64,000 bases of DNA from Amylostereum areolatum (Eukaryota > Basidiomycota > Agaricomycetes > Russulales > Stereaceae). Positions within the stretch are counted from its first letter, which is position 1. Each line of letters starts with the position of its first letter. The position numbers and the translations under genes are program-made. Below, in pieces: positions 45,517-58,262 of the stretch. The notes below the pieces were generated by a model. That model saw only the letters and a program-made list of their open reading frames with translations. It was not told the DNA's origin and did not search any database. Location of the stretch: positions 124,001 to 188,000 of the forward strand of contig SAXG01000002.1 of NCBI GenBank assembly GCA_012932865.1, read 5' to 3'.

Positions 45517-47478
45517 TCAATACCCCAGCCTGAGCCAACAAAAAGTCGAGGAACTCACTCGGTTACCCCTATCACTATCCTCCGACATGCCCTTCCGTGT
45601 TCTCTTCCTTCCTCCCAGCGTCAATAACCCAAGGAAGGTCATCACACCCAGGGCTGCCAAGAAGACCACGATGGTCAATCCCGCGCCCAGGAAGCCTGCA
45701 CCAACCGGGCTTATGGTCTGGTGCACCCGCGCCTGGGAGGCCGCAAGCGCGAGTGCGCCACATCCACGGTCGAGTGTGTTGCCGCACGTAGTACACCATT
45801 CCGCCGTGGTGTTGATCGCCGCGGGCTGCCATCCCATACCGTCTATCAGTGCCTTCATTAGACCTGAAGCGAGGCAGAAGACTCACAGCGAGGTTTTGGA
45901 TGAAAGTGGACACCGGGATGTCGTTTGTGGTGCCCATCATCGCGTACTGGTTGAAGTCAACGTCGTCCGTTCCGTTCTTGAACAAGAAACGAACGACCGC
46001 TTCACCACCCGAACCTGGCTGGCGTACCTCAAGGGCGACGGCCGCGGCGTAGTTCACTGTACGCCATTACAGCCCATCAGCCACGCTGATGAAGAGGAAG
46101 AAGGGAACTCGCCAACACCCGCCAGGCTTGCGTTAGCCTCAGCCACCCCTGTCATGTTGAAGAAGGACAAGAAGGGCTTGTACGAGATCGCCTGGAGTTG
46201 GAAGGCCAGCGGGTCCGACGCGTTCGCGATGCGCTGCATACCCGTGATCACAGACGGCAACATCGTCCGCATTGCAACTGGTAGCCCTTCAGTAAACCTA
46301 ACGCCTTAAAGGACATGGGAGGAAGAGGGGCTTACTATTGCCTATACCGTCGAGCTTTGCATCGGAGAACGCGTTATATTCGTGCCAGTTGGCAAGGTCG
46401 CGCGCTTGGGGGAGGAACGTTGAGGGTAGGGCATTGGCGAAGGCGGCGTCGTGGATCGATTCGACATTCATGAAGTCAAAGATCTAACCCGTAGGAGGCT
46501 GTTTGTATCCTGGATTTGACGAGAAAAACATCACTCACGTTCCACTGCCGTGTCATAACTGTTATCGGGGAGTACTTAGTCCAGAAATCGACAGACGCAC
46601 CATATTCTGTAGCGTCACCGGCCTTCCGTCCAGGAAGGGTGGCAACTGGCTCAGAAATGCATTGCTCTGTTCTGCTTTCTGAGTAAACTCGGTCGAGTTA
46701 TAAAACTTCGACAGCGCGTTGTTGAATGTCTACAATAGTCTCCATGAACTTCCGCTACAGTCCCTGACACCAGAAGGAAAGAACATACCCCGCACGAAGT
46801 AAAGCCCTCCAATGAGACATCGATCGACGACTGCACGCCATCGACTATCCATCATATCAGCGAGTCACCGAACCACACCGGGCCCAAACGAATGTCCGAC
46901 TCACTCGGAATATACTGTCCCACAATTACCGTCAGCTCTCTAACCCCTTCATGAGAAGCGTACGACCAACCTGGTATCCTCCTAACGGTCCTACCACCGT
47001 CGTCCCGTTCGCCAACGTCGTGTTATATGCCGTCGTAGGCGGCCACAGGCCCTGTGCAAGTGACACGGCACTCGCTAAGATCACCCCGCCTTCGTCCCCC
47101 GCGTCCGCACGAATCTGGATCTGGGTGTCGTTGACGAGGCCCGTGTCCATGGTCTGGATGTGTACATTGTTCGATGCGGATGCGTTCAGGTAACGTTGAC
47201 GGAGGAGGGCGCCCAGCGCGACTTCTTGAGCCTGTGTATGGTAAGCGTGTGGGCACGTTGAGATGCGTGATTAGAAGGAAGAGGCAGAAAGATGCTGACA
47301 TTGCCGAGGGGGGTGATCACCGTGTTCGACGCGTCGTAAGTATTGGGGTCCTGGTAAAAGCCCTAGATGTCCACGGTCAACGCGATAAGAAAGTCGATAA
47401 TGGGGGGGGGAGGCGCACCTGACGATCACCGTGGCGGATGAAGAGCACAACACCCAAGACGGTTGAATTGCTCGCCAT
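45517..47478 (-). CDS. histidine acid phosphatase family protein with C-terminal membrane anchor
   Basis: From the ATG at 47476-47478 the first exon gives MASNSTVLGVVLFIRHGDRQ, with the RHGxR phosphohistidine motif of the family. It is followed after an intron by GFYQDPNTY...TPLGN, then AQEVALGALLRQRYLNAS, DTQIQIRADAGDEGGVILASA with several Asn-glycosylation sites, and later NYAAAVALEVRQPGSGGEA and a Cys-containing segment (EWCTTCGNTL). Near the C-terminus a single hydrophobic helix (GAGLTIVVFLAALGVMTFLG) and a basic tail indicate anchoring to a membrane with the catalytic domain on the luminal or outer side. No N-terminal signal peptide is obvious. Such enzymes release phosphate from monoesters. 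Middle exons were joined by homology only and I did not check every intron. Confidence 0.75.
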
Positions 47479-47899
47479 ATTTTCGAGAAACAGCGCCAGT
47501 GGGGTCCCAAGGAACGCGAGCGAATGCCTGCATGGGAGGCCAGCTTTATAGAATGGTCATTGAATGCAGTCTCGGGCGGAAGAAGATCAGATTGTTGATT
47601 CAAGTTATAATCTAGCGGACAGGGAAACAGAGTCAGGCGCATCCTTTCAATCCCGACTTCTGAATCCGCCCTGTTCGTCCGCACGCGATGGGCGTCTTCG
47701 GCTTTGCTCTCAAGCTCAAGTTCAAGTCTGGGCGCTTGAAGAGCGAAAATTTCAGAAGAAGTAGATATGAACCACGCGGAGTGGGGTGTATAAGTATAGA
47801 TCGTGTCCCTTCTCCTGATCTTTCGGGGTGTTTCTCCCGAGACCAAGTACGCTCCGACAATCGCTTCTTTGAGGCTTGTGGTAGACTGGCGCCAGAAGC
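47479..47899. other. intergenic
   Basis: Promoter of the acid phosphatase gene and 3' end of the borate transporter gene, both on the minus strand. No gene is seen. Confidence 0.5.
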
Positions 47900-50138
47900 T
47901 TATGCTGCAGCACCTCCCACAGACTCCATCGTCTACGAAGTTTTTCAGCAAACGTTGATATAAGTGACGGGTAGGAAGACTCACAAAAGGGGATGCCGTT
48001 GGACCATCTAGAATGGCCAATTCTTCCGGTGTGAAGGGAAGACGGGGTATGACCAGCGTGCGAAGGGGAAGTAGGAACAGAATGATCACAGGGAACCCGA
48101 TTGCAGCTGCCATTAAGTTTGTGTGAGTCGTATGTATCAAAAAGCAGAGGCCGCTATCGCAATGTTCGAGGCACGTCGGAGCCTCTCCGACCCCAACTCC
48201 ATCGCCATCGAACCCGGCCATAGTTTTGAAGAGGGAATCCACTCACCAATGGTCTGCGTGATCGCAAACGTTGCTCCGAAACCGACCAACTGGACTGCGA
48301 CGAACATCAGGATGCGCGACTTACGCACGCGGCGCAAAGGGTCATCTTTGGGCGTGAACGCGCGATCATTGAGGAAGTAGAGAATGCGCTTGGTGATCCC
48401 GTTGGCCGCGAGCGCATCGAGACCCATATACCAGCTGCCGACATTGTTACCATCGAGGGTGACGTGTATGTATACAAACACTCACAAAAGCCCTGCGAGG
48501 ACTCCTGCACGGAAAGGTTAGTGCTATGATGGTGGCGCGGTATTAAACCATTTACCTCTTGGGATCAGATGCAGGACGTGCAGAAAAGGGCCCGTGAGCA
48601 GGACGAGGCAAAGCGCGCCTTGGGCCAGGTTGGACACACGCTGCTCTACCACGGCAATGGGCACTTCGCTCCACGCCTGCTGTGCTTCCTGCAATACATC
48701 CTGGCGACCTCCTTTTTCATTTTTCTCTGGACCGCCCTTCTTGTCGCTATCCTTTTCGTCACCTTCCGTCGTACGTCCCGGTGTCACCGAACCTGAATCA
48801 ACTGGCGTGCCGTCTTCAGCATCCTTTCTATCCCTCAGCGGGCGGCCGAGGATAACTAATGAAGTGGTGTGTATGGGGGCTTGTGGAATTAGGCCATTGG
48901 GAGCAGGGACGCCGAGGAGGCCGGCGAGAAATGTGGTGACACCCAAGAGGAAGAAGTCGTAATGAAACCCCGGGGGCTTGCGCAGAGGAAATTCGGAGCC
49001 TTGGGCCATCAAGGACTGCGAGATCATCAGTCCTACGAAGGCAGATCTGTGGAACGAATGACCTACAGATACGTTGTGGTCGAAGAAAAATAGGATCCAA
49101 AGCACAAGGCCAAATGGGAACGCGATGCCAACCCATTTTCCGTCCAGTTCCCAGAAGCGAATCAACCACGAACGCTCGTTGGCAGGCTGGAAGGCCTTGT
49201 TAACAGGCAAGGTGAGTGGATTCGTGGCGTTGAACCGACCCCAATACGCCATCCCACTCGCCGCGATCAGCGAGATAGGCATACCATAATCCGCGAAGAA
49301 ACGTCGGACATGGCGATGGAAGAGCGTCGAATTCGACAACGTGCGGAAGCAGGCGGCCGCTCCAAGCATGAGCAATGCGAGGATGATGGAAACAAGAGTG
49401 CCAGGGAGGGACGTCTCCGGGTTGCCGAATTGTCGCGTGAGGACTTGAATGCCATATTGGAGGTACACCCATGATACATAGAATCCGAAGGTATCACAGG
49501 AGAACAAGGTGACGTACTTGAGGAAGTTGCACGCTGAATGTACGGTATCAGCAGCTGACGATCGCAAGAGGAGCGCTGAACGTACCATTCAGAATCGCAG
49601 TGACCCAGTGCAAGATAGCGCCCCACATGTACACCCAGCCAATGAACTGGAGATAGTCGGGCGAGTCTGGCTGTCCCTCGAGGATGTCGAAGATGGTCTT
49701 GTTAAGGACGGTGATAGGACCAGTGACGCCGGCGATACACAGTGGCTGAGCACCGAAAATAGAGAAGACGAAAGCGGCCATGAACGACGACAGCAAAACT
49801 TCGGCCACGCCATACTGCTCGGTCGTTTCTATAAGGTCGAGGGAGAAGGCAATCCCGGGAAGAACACTGTGAAACGGTCGTCAGCGTGAGCTGAAGAGAC
49901 AAGGCAAAAAAGCGCACTTTGCGAAGAAAATAAGAGCAGTAGCGGGCACTACTCGGTAATTCCAAGCGTCAATCCAGTCTGAACGATACCAAGGAGCACG
50001 AGCTCTAATGTCGCGAACAATTCCCAAGCCTGGTCTGAGCTTGCGAAGTGGTCGTATCCACGTAAAAATGTGGAAAGCGGTACTAGAGCGCGGACTTGTC
50101 GGCCCTGAATCGTTACTTCGAGGCATAAGAGTGGTCAT
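47900..50138 (-). CDS. BOR1: BOR1-type borate/anion transporter (HCO3- transporter family, SLC4-like)
   Basis: From the ATG at 50136-50138, the exons give an intact protein of about 600 residues. Hallmarks in order are RARAPWYRSDWIDAWNYRVVP, VLPGIAFSLDLIE, EVLLSSFMAAFVFSIFGAQPL-CIAGVTGPITV read in two pieces, YVSWVYLQYGIQVL, HNVSSLMAQGSEFPLRKPPG with the family's KPPGFHYDFFLLG segment, FLAGLLGVPAPNGLIPQAP, a charged cytosolic loop rich in Lys/Glu/Gly, GLFWYMGLDALAANG, and the C-terminal LDGPTASPF-TMESVGG, the last part in a separate final exon. These membrane proteins export borate and are related to anion exchangers; they sit at the plasma membrane with 10-14 helices. All splice joins that I tested keep the frame. 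Confidence 0.92.
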
Positions 50139-50614
50139 GATGGATAGTGAATAGCGTTGTCGTGCATGTATGGCCGCCAATAATGCTCAAGGACGTGGCC
50201 GGGTGTGAGTGACCGAGAGCAACGAAGTAGAATTGTCGAGTAAGAAGCATGTCTGACAAAACGCCCAGCAATCACGCCCCACATGCCCCACCCTCCTATC
50301 CTCACCTGTTCCGATATTGATTGTTTTGGCCGCAATGGATTCTAAACGGCACAAAGGCGATCGCAGATGTAGAAGGTCAAGGAAGGAGTTGTGAGCGCAT
50401 GTTCGTTTCGATCAAATCTGCGTCAAATGGTCATAGATTCATGCTCGCCGCGTGCATCCCACTGTCAGACCTTGGTCAGACCACTAAATCATACTTAAGT
50501 TAGCTTCAGTGTGAGTTTTGGCCTTCTTCAATAGATATTCGTATGGAAAACATGGGGGATACACGTTGCACTCTCGAGAAACTGTTATGTACAGTTCTAC
50601 TGGGACGAGAATCA
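50139..50614. other. intergenic
   Basis: Promoter of the borate transporter gene and 3' flank of P450 G. No gene recognised. Confidence 0.55.
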
Positions 50615-52842
50615 TCAATCCGCTGTGCATGCTCCGATCAGCTCTTCTGCACGTCGGCTCCGCGGTGAAATGATACATTCAAAATGCTCGGGTTTGCTAT
50701 CAAAAACGTCGACTGTGCATCAGCATTTTTGAGAGCCACCAACCGACGGATTTGTTACCTGACCAGACCTGTGGTAAGTCCAACATCGTCCAAGGGTATG
50801 TCAAGGCCTTGATGGTCTTTTGGCGGGCGTACAATCAATGTGGCCAACACAGATGTGACGAAAATCCAGATCGTCGCATCAGCTAGGTGCCTCCCCGGGC
50901 ATTTTCTATTCAAACTATTTAAATCTCTAACCTTCAAAAGGCGATAAATAGGGACCGTACCTTCTACCGAATCCAAAGACACTTGACCAGAGAGGGTCTT
51001 CCTTGACCAAGCCGTCTGGGGTGAGGAAACGCTCGGGTGTGAAAGACTCGGGGTCTGGGTATACAACTGGGTCGTGCAGCATTGCCCTGTAATAGGGAGG
51101 TAAGCCAAGGGTTCTTGGTAAAACAACCACTGAGATTGATCACCATGCGTTTGCCCATACAGTCGAACCTGGCGCCGACACGGTCAATGCATATGGAAAT
51201 GGCTTTCAGGTAGTCACGAATTCACCTTTGGGGATGAAGAACCCATTATAAACATCATCTTCGGTTGTAGAATGCACCACTCCTATACGCTGTGCGTCAA
51301 TAGCAACTTCTGTGGGGTCAAAATCGCAATGGTACCTAATGGTGCAGCTAGCCTCCACCGGCTTAGTTCCATGCACAGCGCCTCGACGTAAGGCAGCTTT
51401 GGACGGTCGCCGAAATCAGGAAGTCTCTCCGTGCCAATGACTGCCTCGATTTCGGCTTGCGCTTTGTGCTGGATCTCGGGGTATCGTGCGAGTGCGAGAA
51501 ATAAGGTAGTGAGGGCGGTCGAAATCTAAATGTAAATACGGTGTCAGTTCGACGATCGCTATCCAACCGTGTGCGGAGACGTGCGGTCTCTACGCTAGCT
51601 GCAGTTCATCAGACTAAAAAGTGTAACATGATATGAGAGGCCTACCACCGTAAACTGATCCTGCCGCTTCTTTCATTGCCTGCTCGTCTTCAGCGGAAAC
51701 GCCCTTGTCTCGGGTGGCATTCAAAATCTCGGACACCATAGATGGGCGAAGGGCGTTGGAGCCCTGCAAGCTCAGCTGCCGTTCCGAGTGAGTACCCTTC
51801 GAATGTTTGCTGCTCCCCAGCAGTGGACGTACCAGAGTTTCCTTCATGTGATCGTACGGGACGTCCCTGAGCCTGTCATTGAGGTATTTGGATTCTGCCG
51901 CAAGCTTGTGGAAACCCATACCCGGAAGCCACCTAGGGAAGTGACGTACTGTCCGTGAGTCGGTTAGCTACCGAGTTGTGCAGGACAGGCTACGCCACGT
52001 ACAAAAGGGAAAAGTATTAACGATCATGGCACCAGGAAGAAGAGATTCGGTCATGATCTTAGTGGCCTTCTCCGACAGTAAGACAAAGCCATCGCCTGGA
52101 TCAGTACACTTGTATCCATATACCACCTGAAGGGAAATCGCTGCAACGGCGCTGGATTGGTGCCCCGCATCAGTGTCCATACCAATGACTAATGAGGTAA
52201 CTTACTATGTTATATGTAGCCTGAAGTCACCCGGTGCATGTAGAGTCGAAGCGATAAAATCATATGCACGCGCACGTTGTATGGGCCAGTACTGCGAGAT
52301 GACACCTTGTCGTAAGCTGCCTTCAAGGATACGTCGCCCGCTGCGCCAGCGCGAGCCATAGTGGCTGAAAGGGAGGGCCCACTCGCTGTCCGCACTGTTT
52401 TGAAGTGTATCAACGCAGGATTCGTAGAAGGGGCGAGCAAGGTAACGACAAACAGTTCTACAAACGCTATGCTCGGTCGACTGGAGTACATGGAGCCACG
52501 TTTCTCCAGCAAGTCCCTTGCGATTGTGGGTGAATTGACAACGACGATGACTTGGCCAAGGACCCGAAGCGAGAATATGTTACCTCGATTAAGATTGAAC
52601 CATTAGCAGTTACTTGTGTCGATATAGCTGTAAACACGCTTACCGTATTTTCTACCCCACTCCGCATATCCTTCCCATGGACGAACCTTGGGGATGTCGA
52701 GTAAGTTCCCGATGATTGGCCAAGGCTTTGGACCTGGAGGAAGTGGCAGTTGCCGCTGTTGTCTGAATACGGTCTGGTTGACGATGTATCCCAAGACGAT
52801 GAGCCCAAGGCCTTCGAGGGCGAGGAGTGGAAGGGCTTGCAT
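50615..52842 (-). CDS. cytochrome P450 G
   Basis: An intact P450 on the opposite strand to the array. The anchor (ALEGLGLIVLGYIV), PPGPKPWPIIGN, GNIFSLRVLGQVIVVVN, SEWALPFSHYGSRWRSGRR, FIASTLHAPGDFRLHI, the GMGFHKLAAES block, the K-helix MELSRWRLAAPLG, ERFLTPDGLVKED, the haem loop FGFGRR-KCPGRHLADATIW and a last exon SKPEHFECIISPRSRRAEEL ending TAD are all readable through GT-AG introns. The I-helix exon reads ASVET, where the array copies have AGSDT, so the conserved Gly is Ser and the acid-Thr pair is kept. The following intron starts with GC. Similar overall plan to the array genes but clearly a different subfamily. Substrate unknown. Confidence 0.87.
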
Positions 52843-53279
52843 GGTACTTGATATAATATGACGCTGATGGAAGAAAAATGAGGATGGGGGAAAAACAGGC
52901 ATTGAGTCTACTGGTTTATAAGGTCAGAGATGACAGGAATTCGCGTGGGGATGTCAACCCGACTTTGCTGGTTAAATGACCATATTCTTCCATCGGATAT
53001 CGTATTGCTGTCTAGAATGGAGACCTAGACGCATGCGACGTGTTTCAAACGAACTGTATTACAGCAAGTCGTTATCGCCCATGGCAGAGCGTCTCAAAAT
53101 GGCACGACGATGCACGGCTGCAGTTCTCATGTGACATGTTGCCTCTAGCTCTCGACAATGAAGCGCAGAAGCTTTTCTATGTAAAGTATCACCTAAACGC
53201 CATTGAGAAAGGAACGAGGGAGATTCGGGTCATGTGTGACGTACCTGTCCTCGAAGTATTAGACGCTATCACCCAACTA
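52843..53279. other. intergenic, P450 G to P450 H
   Basis: Promoter of G and 3' flank of H. The plus-strand frame at 53040-53318 is a shadow overlapping the end of H. Confidence 0.55.
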
Positions 53280-55199
53280 TCACCGCACACGCAGCTCATG
53301 TTCGTGCTCCAAAAGTGACTGTGCATCCGGGAAACGGGGTGTTACAGTACAAGCGAAGGGTACCGGGCGACTGAAACTGAAGTCAGTACAAAAACATCAA
53401 GCTCAAAGGGTTAACATACTGCACCAAACCAGTGTCTTCGTACCCGTCTACGTCGACATGAATCGGATTTCCGACCTCATCTCTTGCGGAGTCGATGTTG
53501 ACTGCCCAAAGAATCGTAGCAAATGCGATGAAAAGCGAGTCGTTGGCCACGTGCCGCCCCACACACAATCTTCTTCCGAACCCATACGCGGAATGCCCAT
53601 CTTCTTTGGTCTCGGCAGACCGTGCCTGCGAGTTCCCCTTCCTGTCCAAAAACCTCTCGGGGTTGAACTTGTCGGCGTCGTCCCCGTAAACCGAGGGATC
53701 GAGGTTGCATGGCCTTAAGTTAGGGAAGACAGTACTACCTTTAGGAATGAACATGCCCTTGTACCAGTCATCTTCGGTCGTGGCATGCGGAATACCGAGA
53801 GGAAGTGGCTGGCGCCAGCGGAGGACTTCTTTGACCATGGCTCTCACATACTGTAAGTGCGGAAGGTCGGTGAAGTTAGGAGGGCGTGCGCGTCCAACGA
53901 CTTCCTCAATCTCGGCCTGAGCACGTTTCTGGGTCTCTGGATAAACGACCATCGCCAACGTCCACCACGCCAAAACGCTTGTGGTGGTTTCCGTGCCAGC
54001 GGCGCTGATGACAATATCGAATGAGACCTTATACATGGTTTGAAAGTGGACAATTCCTTACTACATCGTGCCTGCTAGCCAGGCAGCTTCCGTCGTGGAG
54101 AGGCTGAGTCGCTGTTGCTCTTTGATCAAGGTAGCGCTTAGACTTGGACGGTCGATGCCGTTTTCCTTCGATGAAACGTGTAACTTCTGTCCAAAAATAG
54201 CAGGGACAACGTACCAGCTTTACACGAACAGCACCCAGAAGGTCTTCGAACATCTCGGTGTATCGCTGGTGCCATTCTTCGGCATCACGCTTCCACTTGG
54301 CAAGCCTGGGCAGCGGTATTAAATACGATGTTGATTTATCAAGAGCCCGTTGTACACATACCTGAATGGGATTTTTGTCATCCACGGGAGAATGTCTGCA
54401 AGATGTGCGCCGGGGGCAGAGGCAGCTTTGAGTCGACTGATAAATGCTTCTATTTGTATGATGTTTTTATCTTCTCCTGAGCCAAGGGATGGATAGTCAT
54501 AAGTCACAGACATGACAAGAGACGTGGAAAAGCGAGCAAAGTGTTGATCCCTCGCAGAGGGGTCGGCCATAAGTTCAAGGGTAAGAATGACAGCCTCTTT
54601 GGTCTGGATCTCATGGAATGTGTCAGAGACAGACTTCTTGAAGCCTTCGTGAGCGCCACGGCGCATACGACGCCATCTGCGCGAGAATGCGGGTCAGGAT
54701 GTGCGAAAACCAAACACGATCCGAATCACATACTGGTCGGTATGCGGTGAGAACGGGAACAGCATGCCACCACATAGTATGTCCCGAGCAACAACGAGAC
54801 GGGGGCGACTGGAGTAGATAGAGGATTTTTTATCCAACAGATCGGACGCGATTTTTTGGCTGTTAATGACAATGGTGCTCTGTCCCAAGACATTGAGATA
54901 GACCAGGTCGCCTGACAAGTTACAACGGGCGACAATGAGCTGGATCCATTGGGTCCCACAACCTGAAGAGACACACCATACTCATGCTTGCAGCGTTCCA
55001 TCAACCACTTCCTGTCCAAAAGCTGGGCTACGTTGCCGATAATGGGTAGGCCCTTCGGTCCTGGAGGTAAATGGTGTTGCCTTCGGCCTGAGCATCGTCG
55101 AAAGAGACTGGAAAACAGGACGAGTCCTATGCCGCAGATTGCAACGACAGAAGGCATAGAGGATGTGTTCAAGAAGATGGAACTAGAGAGGAATGACAT
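53280..55199 (-). CDS. cytochrome P450 H
   Basis: Intact P450 with fewer introns than the array genes. I prefer the ATG at 55197-55199 (A at -3); an in-frame ATG at 55226 would add nine residues. Visible are the anchor (VAICGIGLVLFSSLF), PPGPKGLPIIGN, GDLVYLNVLGQSTIVIN, MLFPFSPHTDQWRRMRRG, LAKWKRDAEEWHQRYTEM, the I-helix AAGTETTTSVLAWW, KEVLRWRQPLPLGIPH, ERFLDRKGN, the haem loop YGFGRRLCVGRH with the Cys in an unsplit exon, and a final exon HRPVPFACTVTPRFPDA ending LRVR. It resembles the many basidiomycete P450s of the OrdA-like group. Substrate unknown. It lies head to tail with G, 437 bp apart. Confidence 0.88.
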
Positions 55200-55589
55200 T
55201 GTGTCAAGGAGGTGAGAAGATAACATAGGGAAGCACACGGCCTACGTACTTATACCGCCTTGAAATTTTCTGTCTTGTAAAAAATCCGCAAACCACGGGC
55301 ATAGCAGGAATAGAAATCTATCACGTTAGTTCATGTCCAGGCTGTTCTACTGGGTAGCGCTGCAATAGAATAGAGGCCCCCGAGCCGTCTTCAATTGAAC
55401 TTGGCTTCCCATGGCTGCTCGACGTTATTTATACATGGAGAGAACAGGTCTCATAGAGATCATTAGGGTGAGATAGCACACAGAAGATCGCATTGCACAA
55501 AATCATGGGTGCAACCACCGTCTTCGTGTTTTCGAACCGGTGGGTTTTGCTGTAAAGTCTCGATACGAAAGATATGTTTTCTGCCACAG
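55200..55589. other. intergenic, P450 H to pseudogene
   Basis: Promoter of H; no separate gene is seen. Confidence 0.5.
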
Positions 55590-57264
55590 TCAAGTAATGC
55601 TCCGGTCGCGTATAAGCTCCGTCGCTCTCGCATCTTTCGGAGACACTGCGCGCCGGAAAGGGGCAGAGTGACTGCACAGAGAAGCAAAAAGTTAATCCTA
55701 GACACGCTGAAAATGACGGAGGACATCCCTCACGGCTCCAGATGAATTCCACCACAATCGAGCTATCCTCAATCAAGATATCCTCGCCGCGTTCATTTTT
55801 GGTTAGAAAGATATCGAAAGTTGCAGGGATGATAGCAGCAGCAAGCCACAGAGAGGTTTGGGGGATTCCAGGACAAATTCTGAGTCGGGAGACGCTCGTC
55901 AATTGCATTTCGTATACAGGAAAACAGCCAACCTCCTGCCGAAACCGAATGCAGGCTGCATCGTCGGAGTGAAGCCACTCGCCCTTTGTAAGGTCCCGTC
56001 CCGGCTGGAATGCTTGCGGTTCCGTATACACATCTGGATCGTGAACGATGACCCTGGTGCCAATGTTAGCTAACACGAGGAATCCGGGAGTTTGAGTACA
56101 GACTATGTGTTGAAGAGTAGAGTGGAGCCTCCGCGGCTTCCGCGCCAGTGAGGTTTGGGTCTATCGGGATGATGAGCTGAGCTTACTCCAGGAATCGTGA
56201 AACCATCATGTTCGCCGTCCTCGTTTGTCTTCCTGGGTATTCCGAGAGGCGTAACAGGGTGCTACACTGCTATCTCAATGTTTCCCGGCAGCTAGCCTCA
56301 ATCTAGGGAAGTTGGAAACGGACTTCCAACGTCGGCAGACGAGAGCGTCCAATGACGGCTTCAAGTTCAGGTTGAACAGCATGGCCAATATAGATGTTAT
56401 GACGGCAGAAGCCTTGTGATCGATATTTTAAGATGTTAGCAAGCGAGGGAGATGGACAGTCATACAGTGTCTGTACAACCTGCGAAGAACTGGGGTTAGA
56501 TCCCATTTCAGATAAAATGGATGACAAGCCTACCTACAGCCACGTTGGCAGCTACATTTTTCAGCCTATCCATACCCTCAGACCCTCCGTTGTTCACATT
56601 GCTGACCTCGATCATCGATGACGCCATCGAAGGGTCGGCGGTCCCAGCGCGCTGGCGTAATGCCACAATCAGCTTTGTAGTGTAGGTTTGTAGTCGTAAA
56701 CGACTTACCATACTGGCTTTTACCGTCTCCAAAGGTTCCTCGTGCATCTCGATAGTGAGAGCCATGTACTGTCTTGCATTTCTTAGGAAACCGGTACCAC
56801 TACCAGCCTCCAGGGTATCTCACTGAAAAAGTTGCGTCAGTACGATAGCAAACGTGTGAGAAAGTGACGTGAAAGAGACGAGTGCGACTCACAGATCTAT
56901 CATCGCGAGGCCGGTCGGAACAGTTGTGCGATCGCTTGTCTAGGAGCTCTCTCGCGGTGTTTACGACGATTGTGAGGTGACCGGTGAGTTGAACGCTGGT
57001 CAATTCGCCTTGAAAGAAATATCAGCGAGAGATACGTCCAAATATCGGCGGGATGAGAAGAGAAAGTCTACTCACTATGATCCTCATTCTCCCACGTAGC
57101 GTACACTCTCCGTGGCAGCATCGAGTAACGGAAGCGACGTGGGTCCAGGCGGTCTGAGGACCCAATTTTTGCATTGTCGAAGAATCAAGAAATGCTTAGA
57201 TCGTAAGGGTCGCGACCAAAATCGAGGTTGTTATGATCAAGATGTTCTGAAAATGTGGGGTCAT
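55590..57264 (-). pseudogene. decayed cytochrome P450, relative of array copy F
   Basis: The start at 57262-57264 gives MTPHFQNILIITTSILVAT, matching the anchor of copy F. A stop and shifts follow, then VYATWENEDHS, VQLTGHLTIVVNTARELLDKR, and, with the central exons missing, SGTGFLRNARQYMALTIEM, DPSMASSMIEVSN, AVIGRSRLPTLE, HDPDVYTEPQAFQPGR, ICPGIPQTSLWLAA and a well-kept last exon SHSAPFRRAVSPKDARATEL. The frame is wrong before the haem loop (CIRFRQE in place of FGFGRR), and the exons corresponding to GWDWDI through the FPF block of F are absent. Clearly non-functional. It marks an older duplication of the F lineage onto the other strand. Confidence 0.85.
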
Positions 57265-58262
57265 GACGGAGGGAGGTTTAGCGACGACGCGGTCAAACAA
57301 TATATATGTATGCTCACCTGATACCCATGGTCCCTTTCGGTTGCGTGGGTTTAGAAATCGACCTTCGTGTGGTGGGTTGTGTTGTTTTGCGAATGCGTGA
57401 ACAGTTGTGCTGGAAATGAACAGCCTGAAGCTGAAGTAGCGCCGGCACGTGATGAGTTTCATTTATGCATGTCCTTCCGTTTCTGCATGCACGGCCACAT
57501 AATGTACAACTGTTTTCAAACTACTACATAGTAGGAGACTTTATGCATGTTCACATCGAAGCAATTGGATCGAGAAAGTATGTAGACGGGCTTACGGCCA
57601 CTTCGGCCATACACCTACCGATTTACCAGGCATGGCGAGTGCACGGCGTGACCCAACCAGAGTTACCAGACTGAGATATTATCTATCCATCGTCGTGAAC
57701 GCATGTACCGATCTTGTTTAACGATGACGATCTGAAGGACACAATAAACACTGTCCGAGATTGTTCAACCGGCACCATTACCATTACCACTTCTCTCAAA
57801 CGGTATTCACTCGCCTTCCGTGGCAGTACGACGGCACGGTCTACGGGGGGGTCAGTGCAGAGTACGCTGTCTGTCGGACCCAGTTGCGGGTGGTTCGCCT
57901 GGGTAGCCTGGGCGTAAGCAATAAAAGCGGGACGCAGACGCAAACTAACTCATCATCATCATCGGTGGCATAGCGACTGCTTTCCGGGCGGCTTCGTCGG
58001 GCATAGTGGCGTACAACGAAAGAGCTCTCGAACAAAATGCCAGTCTGAGCCTCTGGAGCGACCGTGGCTCGAAACTCCGCAGGCTAGAATTCGAAGTCGA
58101 TCGACATCGGTCAGATAAATAGAACAGTTCACGCTCGGCGGCGGAAAGAATCAAACAAGTTCAATTAGTGTACACATACATGTAATTTGGGAGCAAGCGG
58201 ATGAAGTCCTAGGGATGGGGAGACCGGAGATGACACCGAGACGGCTTGAGTGCCCCTGCGTC
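57265..58262. other. intergenic, 1 kb
   Basis: No gene recognised. Open frames around 57683-58154 on both strands have no features; short (CAT)n-like runs occur near 57950. Confidence 0.5.

Noticed and set aside
53040..53318. Plus-strand frame between P450 G and H
   Set aside because: It overlaps the last exon of P450 H on the other strand and has no features of its own.
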